DNA of 64,000 bases from Baylisascaris procyonis. Lineage: Eukaryota; Nematoda; Chromadorea; Rhabditida; Ascarididae. Made by a program: the position numbers and the translations under genes. Positions 41,790 through 55,300 of this stretch are shown one piece after another. The stretch is from positions 2,356,001 through 2,420,000 of the forward strand of contig JAZARR010000154.1 in the NCBI GenBank assembly GCA_037389465.1, read 5' to 3'. Below the pieces are notes generated by a model. It saw only the letters and a list, made by a program, of their open reading frames with translations. It did not search any database and had not been told where the DNA came from. The first letter of the stretch is position 1; each line of letters begins with the position of its first letter.

Positions 41790-42460
41790 GTTTAGTGTAA
41801 CGTAGCACATCAGTATTGGCGAAAGCAAGCATAATAAAATTCGCAAAGAAAACAAAACGTATTGTATACAGCCCATAGTTTTCTCCATTTTTCGGTACAA
41901 ATTTCAAGTATCAATGCCACTAAAAATATTTGTTGAATATTTTCCACTAGTTCAAGCATCAGCTAATAAAAAAATCTTTCTCTGAACTCAACAATTTTAG
42001 CGATCGATCAGTGAGACTTTTTTTTTGCTCTCTTTTTTTAACAACTTTTGATGAAACATCCTCCCATCTTATGAAATTTTCGTTATTTTAAACTTAGTTA
42101 TAGAAGGGTTATAAATAGCGAACGATGTTTCGGGTTAAATGAATAAGCAATCTTTAATTCTCTTCAAAATATCTCGCAAGCTTTGTGGCCATTATTTGAG
42201 ATGTTTATCGTTTTTATTCTTGAATGAGTAAGATGCTCACCCATTAGTAACGCGCGCCCTCTCTCTGTCTCTCTAATACGTGTGCATTTGTGGCAAAGTA
42301 TGACTGCTATGTTTGCGAAAATGTGTTTGGCTGATATAAAGGCGCCAGTTAGCACGATTGCTGGATGTAGTGTGGATGCATCGTTGGTTGTGACCGTTGG
42401 AAGGGCCTCATTAGCAAGTATTCCACAAAATCTGAGCTTCAAGGATTGTAGTTCGTTCGT

Positions 42461-42515
42461 AGTTTGATCGTAGGACTGATGTTGGTAGTCTGATCTTAGG
42501 ACTGATGAAAGTTGT
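42461..42515. repeat. Imperfect tandem duplication, ~26-bp unit
   Basis: TGATCGTAGGACTGATG and CTGATCTTAGGACTGATG follow one another in similar context (AGTTTGATC..., AGTCTGATC...). Minor local duplication, no function suggested. Confidence 0.6.
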
Positions 42516-43379
42516 GGAGAAAATTTAGAAAACTACGGGCCGATCTGCAATACTTCCTGTTTTCTTTGCTAGTTTATTATGTTTGCTTTCGCATGATACT
42601 TCTTTGGCGCATATGATTTGCTGTCAAATTTTTCCGTTCGCTATTACAAGCATTTGCGTTTTGTTGAATTTGGTGCTCTGGTTCTCTAATCAAGGCTATT
42701 TATAGATTCAATAACAAGTTTTCACTCACACTGAACGTTTTGCGTTAAATATGAGAGGTGGAATCGGAATTGCGTATATTAATTGTGCATAGATGTTCGA
42801 TGTCGTCTGTCACGAAAATCTACTCACGAAATTGAAAGACGGTGGCATCATTGGCTTTTTAGTGAACTAACCTATTAGAGCATTTGTATGAATAAAGTTG
42901 CTAAGTGAGAATTGGGGATAGTTGCTCTTCTGCTCACTTAATTCGTGCTGGTGTTTTAATCTTATTTCGGACCTCCTATAATTCAACAATAATTCTGCTA
43001 ACATTCTGAGCAACACCAGGTTTTTTTTCTTTCCATGGGCCTAACCAGCGTCATTGTAAGGCCAGACCAACGATTTCCATCTTTGAACCATTCAAATAGC
43101 GGCATTTAAATGTAAATTTCATCCATTGTTTCAATATTATAAGTGACTTTCTGTATTCGATCTACATTCGGCTTAGGCTTACAACCATTCGAAATCTTCA
43201 TTCAATAGACAAGGGAATTTACAACAACGCTAATGTTTGCTAGGTTCATTTACTTGTCTTGTTGCTCTCTTGATTTGTTTCTTTATCGTTCTTAGGGAGG
43301 ATCTTTGTAGATTGATTTTTTTATTGCTGTTTCGGTCATTTTCTTCAAAATTATTATTCGTTGTTTCTAAAAAATTGCA

Positions 43380-43392
43380 TTCTCAGGTCGGT
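43380..43392 (+). promoter_or_regulatory. Candidate SL trans-splice acceptor of the Ku70 gene
   Basis: TTCTCAG at 43380-43386 is followed by six bases and then the Ku70 ATG at 43393. The very short leader after a good acceptor, with no recognisable upstream exon, fits trans-splicing. A cis-spliced 5' UTR exon further upstream would look the same. Confidence 0.45.
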
Positions 43393-46300
43393 ATGTCCGA
43401 CGTTGAATTTGATGATGATGATGACCTCGAAGGTGCTTACTTATTATCTGATTCGGGCAAGAAATGCACAATCTTTCTTATCGATGGGGCACCAAAGATG
43501 TTCGAACAATATGAACTGGATGAAGATGATAATTCAGTGGATTGCGCCTTTAGAAGAGCACTTAAGGTTGTGCACTTTTAATTCTCTAGAATACGCTTTT
43601 TGAGAATCTTTGCAAAAATTAGCATTCCTTTTAGAGGGAGACAAAGTAACCGACTGTTCGATGTAGATTTATGCATATAATGTTCGATGATATGTGGCCT
43701 GTAAATTGTTCATGCATTCACTTTTTTGATCCTCTCTCCAACAGGTACCATTCATAACATCGTCTCTATCTGACTTCCCTTCATAGAAGTCCATTTCTCC
43801 CCGTATAAATTGGTTCTGGGCACATTGCAGTTACATTATGCCCACCAATACTGCTTCTGGGCCCCCTGGTGGATGCTTTCGACTCAGATGACAAGACGGG
43901 AAATTCATCCGTTGCTTTTGAGCTATGCCACATGGCGCAGCCATCCTCCGATCATTTCTTTGACTGTATCAAGAAAAATTTGTAAGCCGTCGAATTTCTT
44001 CGAAGATTACGTTGTCTCGAAGTGGCATTTTACACGTCTGGGTCCACCTGTTGTTTCTGTTATAGCCAAAACTTAGCTGCCTAGATCCTCGCGGATGAAA
44101 TCGGTGAATGAAAGAGGTTTTTCGCTGTTCTCATGGGGCATTGTTCCTGAATAAAAGCTTGCCTATGCTACCGTTCCATCGTTTACTATGCTCACCGCGA
44201 AGTTGTTAGCAAGATTGAGTTGATGACCAGGGTGGACGGTAAACTCTATTTGCCCGATTATTTTCAATCCCACTTAGAACAAAACTGAAAATCAGTCATC
44301 ATCGAAAATTATATGTGTTGAGTGACGAATAAAAGGTAGCTAGCCCAATTGTTGACGAAAGCTTTCCCTATTCGTTTACAGCGTGACTTTATTGGGATGA
44401 AATAAAGTAGCCAATGCAAATTCCAACCATTGCAATTTGATGTTCATTTTGAGAACAAACGCATTATCGGCTCCATCTTTGTTCGGCTGAATGATTGCTG
44501 CCTGTCTTGGTTCTGAGCCATTCGGCGCTTGTTGAATTGCACGCTTGAATGAGGGATAGGCTTAGATGATGATATCATTTTTAAAACATTTCGATTGAAC
44601 TAGATACCGCACTTTTGGAAAGAATCAAGCATGGGAATTCCTCCCTTTGCCTTCCACTTTCTAGGTAAGGAAAGAGATGGGATAGAGAAAAGAATAAATT
44701 GGCCATCTATGAAGAATACTCTATGGTTTAATTTTCAGATTATCCGACTACAGTTGGTGAACAAAGCGGTCACATCCAGTGAAGAATATACAGCAGTTGT
44801 GTTCATCAATACGGTGATTTTTCCAATAATAAACGTTTAAATATCATTTTTACCTACCTCTCTTTTTTATTCGTTTTCTAAATTTCTCTGCTTGACTTCC
44901 TTTTAAGGCCAATTTTTTTAGATTAGGAAATTGCAGTAGTAGTGAGGATAATCCAATTTTGTTAACGATTGACAGTTGGAGAGCTGAGCTCTTAACAAGA
45001 GAGATTTATTCGAAGTTCTGCAGCTTTTGAGTTGTTCTTTTTTCCTACTCGATATTTATTATACTTCCTCTTTTTGTGTCTTAAAGGCTGCTTTTAGAGG
45101 CACCGACATCATTGGCAACTTGTTGGGAATATGCTGACGTGCATTCAAATTCTCCTTCACATAGGCAAATATTTGTGAACATATGGATGGCATAACCCGT
45201 TCATTCACGCATAAATATGCACATGCTTTACAGCTGTCTAAGATGAAATGTTAGTGGCACGTATCATGGCAGCTATTATCAGATGAGATTTTACTGATGT
45301 AAATGTTTTGTTTTTGATGTTATTTATCATCTCCACTATAATATTATGAATGCACGTTTTTAGATGAATAATTCACATAACGTGGACAATGTGGTTGTGT
45401 GGCAAGATGTTGCGCAGATTAATACAGAACGAGTGAAACAAGTTAATGAACTTCTTAAATCAGGTGCATTTTGTTGTGTATTTTAGAATTGCTCCATTAT
45501 TACACCATTATATTCAACATTGGTCGCATTATTTTAATCGAATCTTTTTTGGTGAATATTCGATTGCATCTTTTTTATACCATAAATGAAAATACTTTTT
45601 ACAATGTTCATCATTCGACGACTATTTTGCAATTTTTTTGATAATATTTGTATATTCATTCACAGTTGATTTAATCGTCGTTTGTATTTTTCAATTTATC
45701 TTTGTTTTTTGCATATTTTATGCACAATTTTCAGATGACATTTTATCAACGTTTACCGATATTTGTGGTGGACATGGGAAATGTGATTATAGTGACGTAC
45801 TTTTCTTGTGCATTAAACGAGTAACGACGCACAGGTTTATGCTTGGCATTCGTTTGATATCTCTTGCTTTTTCTATGTTTGTGCTCTACTTGTATGTTCT
45901 GAAACTCTTTCAAAACTTAAACTCTTCAGTAGCTCTGAAATTTACCAATTTCACGAGCTGTTTTCCCGGAAAGTTTAAGGTTTTCCGCAATTCTTTGGGA
46001 GCAAAGGAGGATGGGCTATCACATATCCAGAATTCCATCCCGAAAATCCTTTTTGCAGTCCGATGTTCCAAAAGAAGGTTGTTTATTTATTTACGAACGA
46101 AAGCAATCCTTTTGGTTCGAGTAAACAGCACATTGTTGGTGCGGCGAAGAACGCAGAAGATCTAAGAAAACATGGCGCCGAATTCGCTATTTTCCCACTC
46201 TTATCGAAGGAAGAGGAATTCGCATTTACTTTCAACATTCTGGTAAGTTTCTTTCATTGCTCTCATTGGTGAATGCTAACGTTCATCGTTATAAGGTTTG

Positions 46301-49213
46301 AGAGGGAAGGATTATTTGTCGAGAATGTTTACCTATTCGGGCATAAAAACAGTGCAAATTTTTATTTACTACAAGACTTCGGGAGCCCAGGAAATTAGTC
46401 TTCTGACGACTACTCAATGATAGCTGTCATAAATGATCACGTGATTCACAACAGATGACATTACCTTGCATATTTCTTTGATAATTTTGTCACTCCTGCA
46501 CCTTCCCTCCTTCTTCTCCTTCTCTTATCCATGGAAGCCTATCGCTGAACAATCTTATGAAGCAGAAACTCCAGTTGGGATGGAGGGCTAATCTCCTATG
46601 CGCGCGTATTCACGAATCTTTTCAGTTCTTAGGCTTAGGGACGTCACAGCTTCACACAGTGCCGTATGACGTCAACAGTCTATGTGGGAAAAGATTTAGA
46701 ACCGTTTTAACAATCTCTAGAATAAAGAATTGTCTTGATATGCCGAAGCTTCTATTCAAATAAATCTTATATGCTGCTTTATATGGATTTTCAGGAGCAG
46801 TTGGATACGGATGTGGAGAAGAATTGCTATAGTATTGCGGAATTAGAGGAAGAGTATGCTTTAAAAGAACGTCTCATCTTTCTCTCAGAAACAAATTGAT
46901 ATTGTTTCCTTGTCGCTAACTTTTAATAGAAATTAGAGATTACGGTCCATGATCGAAATATCATTTCTGATTATGGGATTCTGAATCTACATTTGACGAG
47001 AAAGTTGACTTGTGTCCTTCTCTGTTTATTGCCTTATCGCAAACAGATTTCGTTAACATTTTTTTACTCCCACATGATTCCACACGATATATTCCTCGTA
47101 TACATATAATATTTTCATTTGTACGTTGAAGGATTATCTTTTGAGAGGTCTTGCGATGAAGATGTTTAGTAACTGGGGAAGGAGAGAGAGAGAGAGTCCT
47201 CATTATGCAGATTTTGTTGAGGCTATGCTGAATGGAGCGGAGACTTTTGAGAATTCCCGAATTTATGCGAGAGCTTTTATAATCTATGTAGGTTTGTATT
47301 AGGAAGCATACAGTAGCTCTTGCATATCTGAAGGGTGCCGTTCTCGTGCCAGAATTGAACAGCTGATGTTTATGATGGCTTTGTGCAATTTAATGCCTCA
47401 TTCAGTGTTGCGCCATATCAAATATTTTTTGTGGACGAAAAATTCGCACAGAGTGAAACGTAAAGCCAGCTGGTTGTCACTATTTACATACCTATTGTTT
47501 ATCAACTTGTGTCTGTTTTTATGTTCAAATAAGTGAACGAATGAATCGAAAAAGTAGCTCGGGTTCACTAGTCTGTTCCTGTAGATACGAACTGCTTGAA
47601 GTGAAAATATTTAGTTGGTTGCTCAGGTGAGCTGCACAACAGGTATAACAATAAAATATTCAAATGCAGATTACTAGCAATCCCATTTAACAAGCAGCAG
47701 TGGTTTACTGGTATGTCATGATTAAGTTGAGGAATTTTTACAATATCACTGTGACCTTTTCTTGACCTATAATTATACGCAGGACAAATTCTCTGAGCTT
47801 TGCAGGATCGTCTCTTATCATTCATTTCTGTTTAATTATGACAATTGTGAACTGAGTCCATCTCTTTATACTCCAAAAAGAGAATTAAGTTGCGCTGCAT
47901 GTTTACTTATTCATAAGCTTTTTATGGACGTTTTTTGCGAGCATTTATGGGCTCTTCAGATTTATTATTAGTATCCATCAAACAAAATATTTTGCAACGT
48001 TTGTTGAAATTTGATGTTGAGATGAGCATTGATCTAGTATTCTTTGAAAAGTTTAACATCGATTAGCGAGGAATTTCCCATAAATTGATAATTCTTCCAT
48101 GAACTCATTTAAAAGCTTTTGTTCTTTCAGTATACCACGGAAGCAGTACGCACGAAGGAATATTTCGAGTATCGACTTTTCGCTTAGTGATGATGTAAAA
48201 TTGGCTGTTGGAATGTTCGTTTTGCTTTGTGATTTCTTTTAAAAAGTTGTCATTCCTTGACTTGAAAGTCAGAAGGTCATTTCTGAGGTAAATATTCCCA
48301 TCCTAAGATCTTTAGGAAGCGCATCTTGAATGGTTGACCTCTCTTGCGGTATGTTTAAAATATCCTTTTCCCAAATTTCTTTATGGGGAAGAGAGGGAGT
48401 GGGACATCCATCTTCCATTGGAAACTGCATCCTCAAAAAAGGAAACTGGAGAACTCGGTCGTCATTTTAGAAGATGTCTGTTTATCAGCTGTGGGCACTT
48501 TTTAGGTTACTTCCGCTCTCGCAGACATCAGTTGCATTCCCTCTTAATTCATTTTATTTCGCGTGCAACTGGCAAGCTTTCCTACTATGCAGCATCTATT
48601 GGCGGTCGTGACAGATGTTGATAATTGTTCTTTTTTGATATGGGCTGTTAGTTGTGTCACATGAGGAAAGAAAGGCTCATGGCCAAGAAGTTGTTTACGT
48701 AGGTCTATCCCCAGGGCATAATTTGTGCACGTTTTAGGCCGAAGGAAGTTTATGTAAGTTTGTTACCAAAGCACAATTTGTATAATCTTGTGGCCGATGC
48801 ACAATTTCTATTATTAAATAGCTTGTATATTTTTTGTGGCCACGACAAAATTTATTCGGCTTACGGCTGAGATTTGATTTATTTAGACTTGTGGCTAAAT
48901 CCAGTTTGCCAAAGCTTGTAGTTAGGGCGTTATTTCTTCAGATTTTTGTTAGAAGAGCGATTTTTATAGGTTTATGAGTAGAGTATGATTTATGCAAGTC
49001 GACGACGAGGGCTCATTTTTCATGGCTTTGTGTCTGAGGGCTAAGGAAGTAGTTTTCGTAGGTTTATAGCCAAGAGCACGATTTATACGTGTTGCTGGCG
49101 AAGGAATTGTTTGTGTTTATAATCAGGGCACAATTTGTATAGGCTTGTGGCTAAGTAACTTGTGTAGATTTATGGTCGATGTGCAACTTATGTAGGTTTA
49201 TGACCGCGACACA

Positions 49214-49284
<71 letters not shown>

Positions 49285-49322
49285 TCGAAGTGCAACTTAT
49301 GTAGGTTTATGACCGCGACACA

Positions 49323-49372
<50 letters not shown>

Positions 49373-52300
49373 AATGCCTCCAGAACATCTTTTATATATT
49401 ACTTGTGGCTAACACAGTCATAAGTAATATTCATTTGCGTCCGTTTGTACAGGTTTTTGGCCGATACTTTATGTAAATTTGTTTTGAGGAACGTAGCTTC
49501 ATTATTTAATATAGCCAAGACTTATATTGCGTAGGTTTATTAGAAAGACGTTATTTATATAGGTTTGTGACCATTACATAGTTTGTAGCGTTTCTGTCTA
49601 AGACATTTTTCGTGTGCATTTCCGACTACGGCATAATCTATATTGATTTCCGTTGAAGCATGATTTGTATTTATGCCGATAAAGTCACTACTATGAATTA
49701 GACGCAAAAAAAAAACTGTCGTGTTATATGAAGTTGTGAGCAGAGGGTCTCTGCTACACGATGCACAATAAAGAAGGGGCCTTGAGTGCACGATGGTGCA
49801 GTGGATAGTTTTACGTATATGATGAAAGTTTTTTATGTGAATATTGCAGATACTCGTTGATTCGACCCGAAAAAATTCCATCGGCAGTGGCACTGGATGC
49901 TGAAAGTAATGAAATCGTGCAGCGCTCCTTCATCTATACCAAAAAGCAGGTTGGCCTTTACAGCAATCAGAATTCATTGTTCTGATCAAACATTTCCAAA
50001 TTTTTATTATAAGCAATTTGCAATATTATGGCCAGGGGAAGCGATTTCTGGCTTCACCAAGTTAAATAGTTTTCTCTAGGTTGGCTTCTTATCTTTTCAC
50101 TCAGGTGATTCCTGGAAAGGCGTAGGCCAAAGTTGCTACCTTATATATGTCGAAGAGCTATTGTTCATTTAAAGCAATCAGGTGGCGCTTTTAGTGGATG
50201 TTCATTCTGAAATATTCGATGACGAGCGAAGTCAGTCATTAGTAATCCTGAATCCAGCAAATCATGTCGACGACGATTTAAGCTAACAACACGAGGGAGA
50301 AAATAAATCGTTTCTTCCCTTTCCCTCTTTGAATTCGCATCGTTCTTTCGTAGGTGAAGTCAACTTGAGTTTTTTTAGGGCGAATCATTCTTTGGCATTC
50401 GATCCTTATTTTGCTCCTGTATACGATCTCAGCTGATCATTTTTGTTTAAATTAAGGTCGAAATTTAAGATAATTTAATTTGTTTAATTTAAGATCAAAA
50501 CTTTTTGCCCTCTCATATTGTCTCTTATTCTGCCTCAGTTTTTCTCTATTTTGTCCATTTTGTTAGCTTATTTAAAATGAGAAGTGATCGTTTCTGTGTG
50601 CACTGTATTTCGTATAATCATTGTTTTATTGAAATTAGTAGCTGTCGCATAGCAATTAGGAAGCTTGCTCTCAACTTTTATTGAGAATATTGCCTATAAA
50701 TATTTATAAGCTGTTAAATATTATTGTATGATTGCAGACTGGCGAAGAAATACCCTTATTTGATAAAGAGATAACTCGACGTCAAGAAGTTGGAGGTGCA
50801 CAAGTGAGTATGACCGCAGAAGAAATCGAAAAATTGCGCAGACTGACGCCACCAGGTGAATATGTCATCGTTTCATTGAGAAACGAAAAGGCGATCCTGA
50901 ATTGCACGAAGAATATATTTGTTATGTTTTGCGATCTTTTTTCATGGAGTCAATGCTTAGTGACCCATACATCCATAGTACATACGGCTAGAATTTTTTT
51001 TTTTTTTTTTGAAAAACAGTCTAAATTGGCGCAAACGGCACAATACAGGTACCCATGGACTGAATAATAAAGATCGGATCATATGGGATTTTGTTGTAGT
51101 AAGCGGCTTTAGCTGAAGCCAGATGATAAATATTTGTAATTTACGGACTAATATGATAACAGACCTATTGATTATCCAGATTGAATATTGGTAAATTATT
51201 ATTACTTGTTGATTGTTGATAATGAAGGTTACTATTGTTTTTACCAGTTAAATCAGTCCCAGAATTCTTCACCCTTTTGTACTGAGATTTTTACTTTTTA
51301 CTATTGAAAAATATAGCAGTTTAGTATATCTATCAGATGGTTCTCACTAACCGATTGGCAGATCTAGTGTTGACACTAAGCTATTGCGAGTGATGAGGGA
51401 ATTGTCGAAATTCTTGATACGTTGTTGTTTTCTTTTTCTCAGATATCTCAGTGCAGAAGTCTTATTTCATCGTTCTTTACGTTGATAGGTCGATGTAGGT
51501 GAATTGAACGAAATGTGTTTTATTTTCTGAATTTTAAATTGAACTTTCATTCTTAAGAGATTTTATTGTGGTGACAAATCTTAACGCATCTCGGGCTTCA
51601 AAATTTTATCATTAAGAATAGACATATGCATCGCAATACCAAATAAACACAGTGATTAAAGCACCGCTGATAGCAATGTCGTTGATAGTTTTGTTTTCAA
51701 ATTTAAGGACTTCTATTGCTTGGCTTCAAACCGATCTCTTCATTAAAGCTTTCACATCATGTTCGAAGCTCGCAATATGTATATCCAATGGAATCGGTTA
51801 GTTTTAGTCGATATTTCTCTGAAATGTTAATTTAAATTAATACGACTTTTGGTTTTGAAGGAAACGTGTTTCAAATAAATAATAGCAATCTTTTATATTC
51901 TTCATTGAATTTTCATTAGCAAATGAAGGATGTTGACAAAAGAGAATTTATTTTTTTCCGATTATCTTTGTTGCATTTCTTCTCTTTCCGGAATGCAAAT
52001 AATTATCACAGATTTAACGTTGATGCCACTCATGTGATATAAATGAAATCAGCTTGAAACAAAAGAATTTACTTAGAAATTTTTATTTTATTTATTTGTT
52101 CATTTATTGAAATACATAAAGGATTTGTTATTATATTATTTTTTTTCAGCAAATAATCGGTTCAACACGTCTCTATCGTACACTATTGGAGGTTTGCGAG
52201 AATAAAAAGAAAATCATTATTTGTCGTTATACACAAAAGGAAAATGTTCCTCCAAAATTGGTCGCTCTTGTTCCTCAATCGTCGAGCGAATCGGTTCACA

Positions 52301-55300
52301 ACTCTAAGGTTTGATTTAGATCTTTGAAGCAGACTTAATTTCAACTTCATTTTGAATTAAGTTAATCATTACTTTATCTTGTTTCCCTCTAATATGTATA
52401 ATTGCAGAAAAAAAGGATAGCCAGAGTGATTGTTTGCGTCGTGTTAAGGTGATAACATGATGAAATTATTGTTTATAGGCGAAAGCGAGTGATAAATTTC
52501 GATATCCTGGATTTCATTTAGTGTATTTGCCATTTTTCGAGGATAAACGAGATCTATCAGAGCAAATGCTTTGTCATGGTGGCGAATGGCCAAAAGGTTT
52601 GTTGTTGATGCACTGAAACTCTCTTCAGTTAGACTTTATCTTAGATCGAGTTTTTTATGTGTGAATGTTTTTTATTGGCATAAATAACGGGAGCGGGTGC
52701 GGATATATAGGCTGTGAATTCGCTCTTTCTGAATGCTGTTTTCTATAGAATTCAGAAAACACTTTCCATTAATTTTCTCACTATTTTTGCGATATCTCCT
52801 TGCAGCTTGGAGAGGTTATGGGATTTCTCTCCTTCCTCCACTTTCTAAATTTTTGGATGTATTTGCACGATTGAATATTTTTGAGATCTTGAAGGAAACA
52901 CTGAAACGTTGCAGTCTATGAGGTATTGTTACTGGATTCTTGTTTATTCGGAAGGATTCTTCGGAAGTTAGTTCCAATAAACTTTTGCTGCTGATTTGTT
53001 ATATACATGGCATGCGACATGTAATGTCTTGTTAACTTCCCTTATGGGAGTCTCTCTTTTGCAGTATAGTTTTTTATCCTGAATTTGTTAGTGTTGCGGA
53101 TTATATTCCGCTGGCAATTTCAGGATGTATAAAAGTAGACATCATTTTTTTGCGATTGAGAGTGATAGTTGCCGTCATCGCGTTTTCTCATCCCATCCCC
53201 TCTCTTTATTGACTACAATTTTCTTTACAGACCTTTATCTATTTCAGCCACTCAACAACAGATCGATGCTGCTAAAAGTGTGATTCGTAAATTGACTTTG
53301 GATTACCATCCTGAGAAGTTCTCGAACCCTGGTAAATTTTATATTGATTTGCTCGTCTTTCAATCGTTCTTCTATCTTCGCGAAGCTGCAAATGGCGCAT
53401 TTCTTCCCCTTTATTCTCAGATATCAAAGAATGTTATAGGCGCCATCAAAGCCATTTTTTCGTTGTATGAGATGTAGAATAATTTTCCTCGTAAATAGAG
53501 AGCGCGTAGTTGTAATGTTATTTTTTCTTTAAAAAATATATCGAATTATTTAAAATAAATGCACTGTTGCGCCCAACTTTTCATTTATTGACGATGAATG
53601 CAATTGATTAGTTCGGTAAGCGAAATTCGAATAGCGCATATTATGACAATTCCTTGAATGCACCTGTCCGTATGGTTTCAAGTTAAACGTGACCACCGCA
53701 TTGTTCCATTGTTATGCTTTTTGCTTGTCTGCGTTTTCATTGCCTCATTCCTTTTGTTCCTCACAGCGTTATAAGCGGTTACCGCATATTGATGCCGGTG
53801 GCATTTTTCGTATCTTTTCTAATACTACTGTGGTTTTATGTGTGATCCTCGAAACAAAAGAATATCTGTTTAATGTTTGCTGTAGAAAGACGATCATACT
53901 ATTTTACAGTTGGGCATCAAATTGTATCTTCGAGAAGTGTAAATTTTGGATTCACCTCGAATTAATGTCAGTTTGCGGAAGTAGCGTTATTGAATTTTTT
54001 ATATTTCTTATTTGTGTTTCACTGCGAAGGCGTTAATCGACAAGGTTTTTTTCTTACAACAGGTTTAATAAAAACGTTAGGTATATTTTAGTCATCCAGA
54101 AACACTATAAAGTTATCGAAGCGATGGCCCTGGACCTCGACGAAGTTTCTGAAGTTGACGATCAAATTCGTAAGATTTCAATTTCCTGTTGCAGTTGTAA
54201 AGTTTGAGCGTAAGTAAGTGATGTAATGAAAAGTTTGTGGACATGGACCGTGTAAGAAGATTGGAGGTAGCACAATATGGATTGAAAGAAACATTTCTCG
54301 AACCTGTGGGTTACGAATTATTTCAGCTAAATTAAGGGTTCTGCATAAGTGACATAAGTTGGATTTCAAAGCGGAATCCGATCTCATATAATGCAAGAGC
54401 TTTCGTGCTTTGGTTTTGATACGAAGCAGCAGTCTCATACTGAATATTTTCGCATGGAATTTCTTTATTTAAAGAGGTGCCGACATTGAGTCAGATTTAA
54501 TGACAGGATCCGTTCATATTTTTCCTAGCAAAGGAATGTTTTATAGAAAAGCACATATACTGTTATTGTGATAGCACAATCTCTAAGCCAGCAACAATTT
54601 GAAATATCCAGACAGTCCTTAACCAGAATTTTTGCGATGTGTCGATGTTTTGCTTTCCACTACTCCTTCTTATAACGTTTTCTGATCGAGGTTTTCTCTC
54701 ACTTTTGCTTTTCTTTGGATAGTTAATAAAGGTTTCGAATTTCGCGATGTTTTACTTTTGGGTTCACAGTCCTATAATCTTCGTCCCATTCCTTATTCGG
54801 CAGGAACTGTCACTATCTGTGTGGATAAGATTGTGGATGTATTCGTGACCCATTGACCAGTAAAATTTTCTATTTACGTATATTTTCACCACTTCTTCCT
54901 GTGAATGAATCAAGAATGTGATATCTTACACCTGCAACATTGAGGTGATACCGATTTTCTTAATAAAAGAATTTTCGCTTTTAAACTTTACTTATTTTAC
55001 TTAATATCAGAAATGAAATTTACGCCAGTGGAGTGCTATTGGACGAATTCGAAGTAATTCAGTAGTAGATTCCAGTTGCAAGGATAGAGAGATGGAGAAG
55101 ATTCAGCTTGAAGAGAGAATTTGGAAGCTCTTCAAGCCGATATACAAAGTAAGGCAATGGAGCGACAATTTTTAGGCACGAAATCTTATGATTGAATTTC
55201 AGAGCCATATTTTGCACATGAAGCGTTCAGTAAGAGAATCAAGAAAGAACTGGACGAGTTCCGTTCTCTCACCCTACCGGATGATTATAATCCAGAGGCC

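Larger units (their letters stand above)
39321..43379. other. Intergenic spacer between GT14 and Ku70 genes
   Basis: No supported gene. Contents are the AATAAA at 39500, the 22-bp palindrome at 41768, two overlapping opposite-strand reading frames at 42164-42467 with balanced composition, a small tandem duplication at 42461, and short GT- and CT-rich runs (near 41334 and 42257). Confidence 0.6.
48670..49690. repeat. Degenerate ~31-bp minisatellite in Ku70 intron 7
   Basis: Roughly thirty diverged copies of a unit resembling GTAGGTTTATGGCCGAGGCA followed by CAATTTGTAT run through this stretch. Recurrent pieces are GGTTTATG, TTGTGGCC and GCACAATTTGTAT. Spacing is irregular because of indels. 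Two long (TA)n tracts lie inside it, each directly after the unit ending CGCGACACAACTTTAT. It accounts for most of the 1.6-kb intron between exons 7 and 8. Confidence 0.75.

Noticed and set aside
45638..46165. 175-codon plus frame
   Set aside because: It is read-through of Ku70 exon 4 with flanking intron in the same frame; the spliced model gives the conserved Ku70 sequence.
50856..51067. Extension of Ku70 exon 9 past its donor ([14 protein letters not shown]...)
   Set aside because: Exon 10 at 51708-51796 supplies the expected GFKP and YVYP segments in correct phase, so this part is intron.
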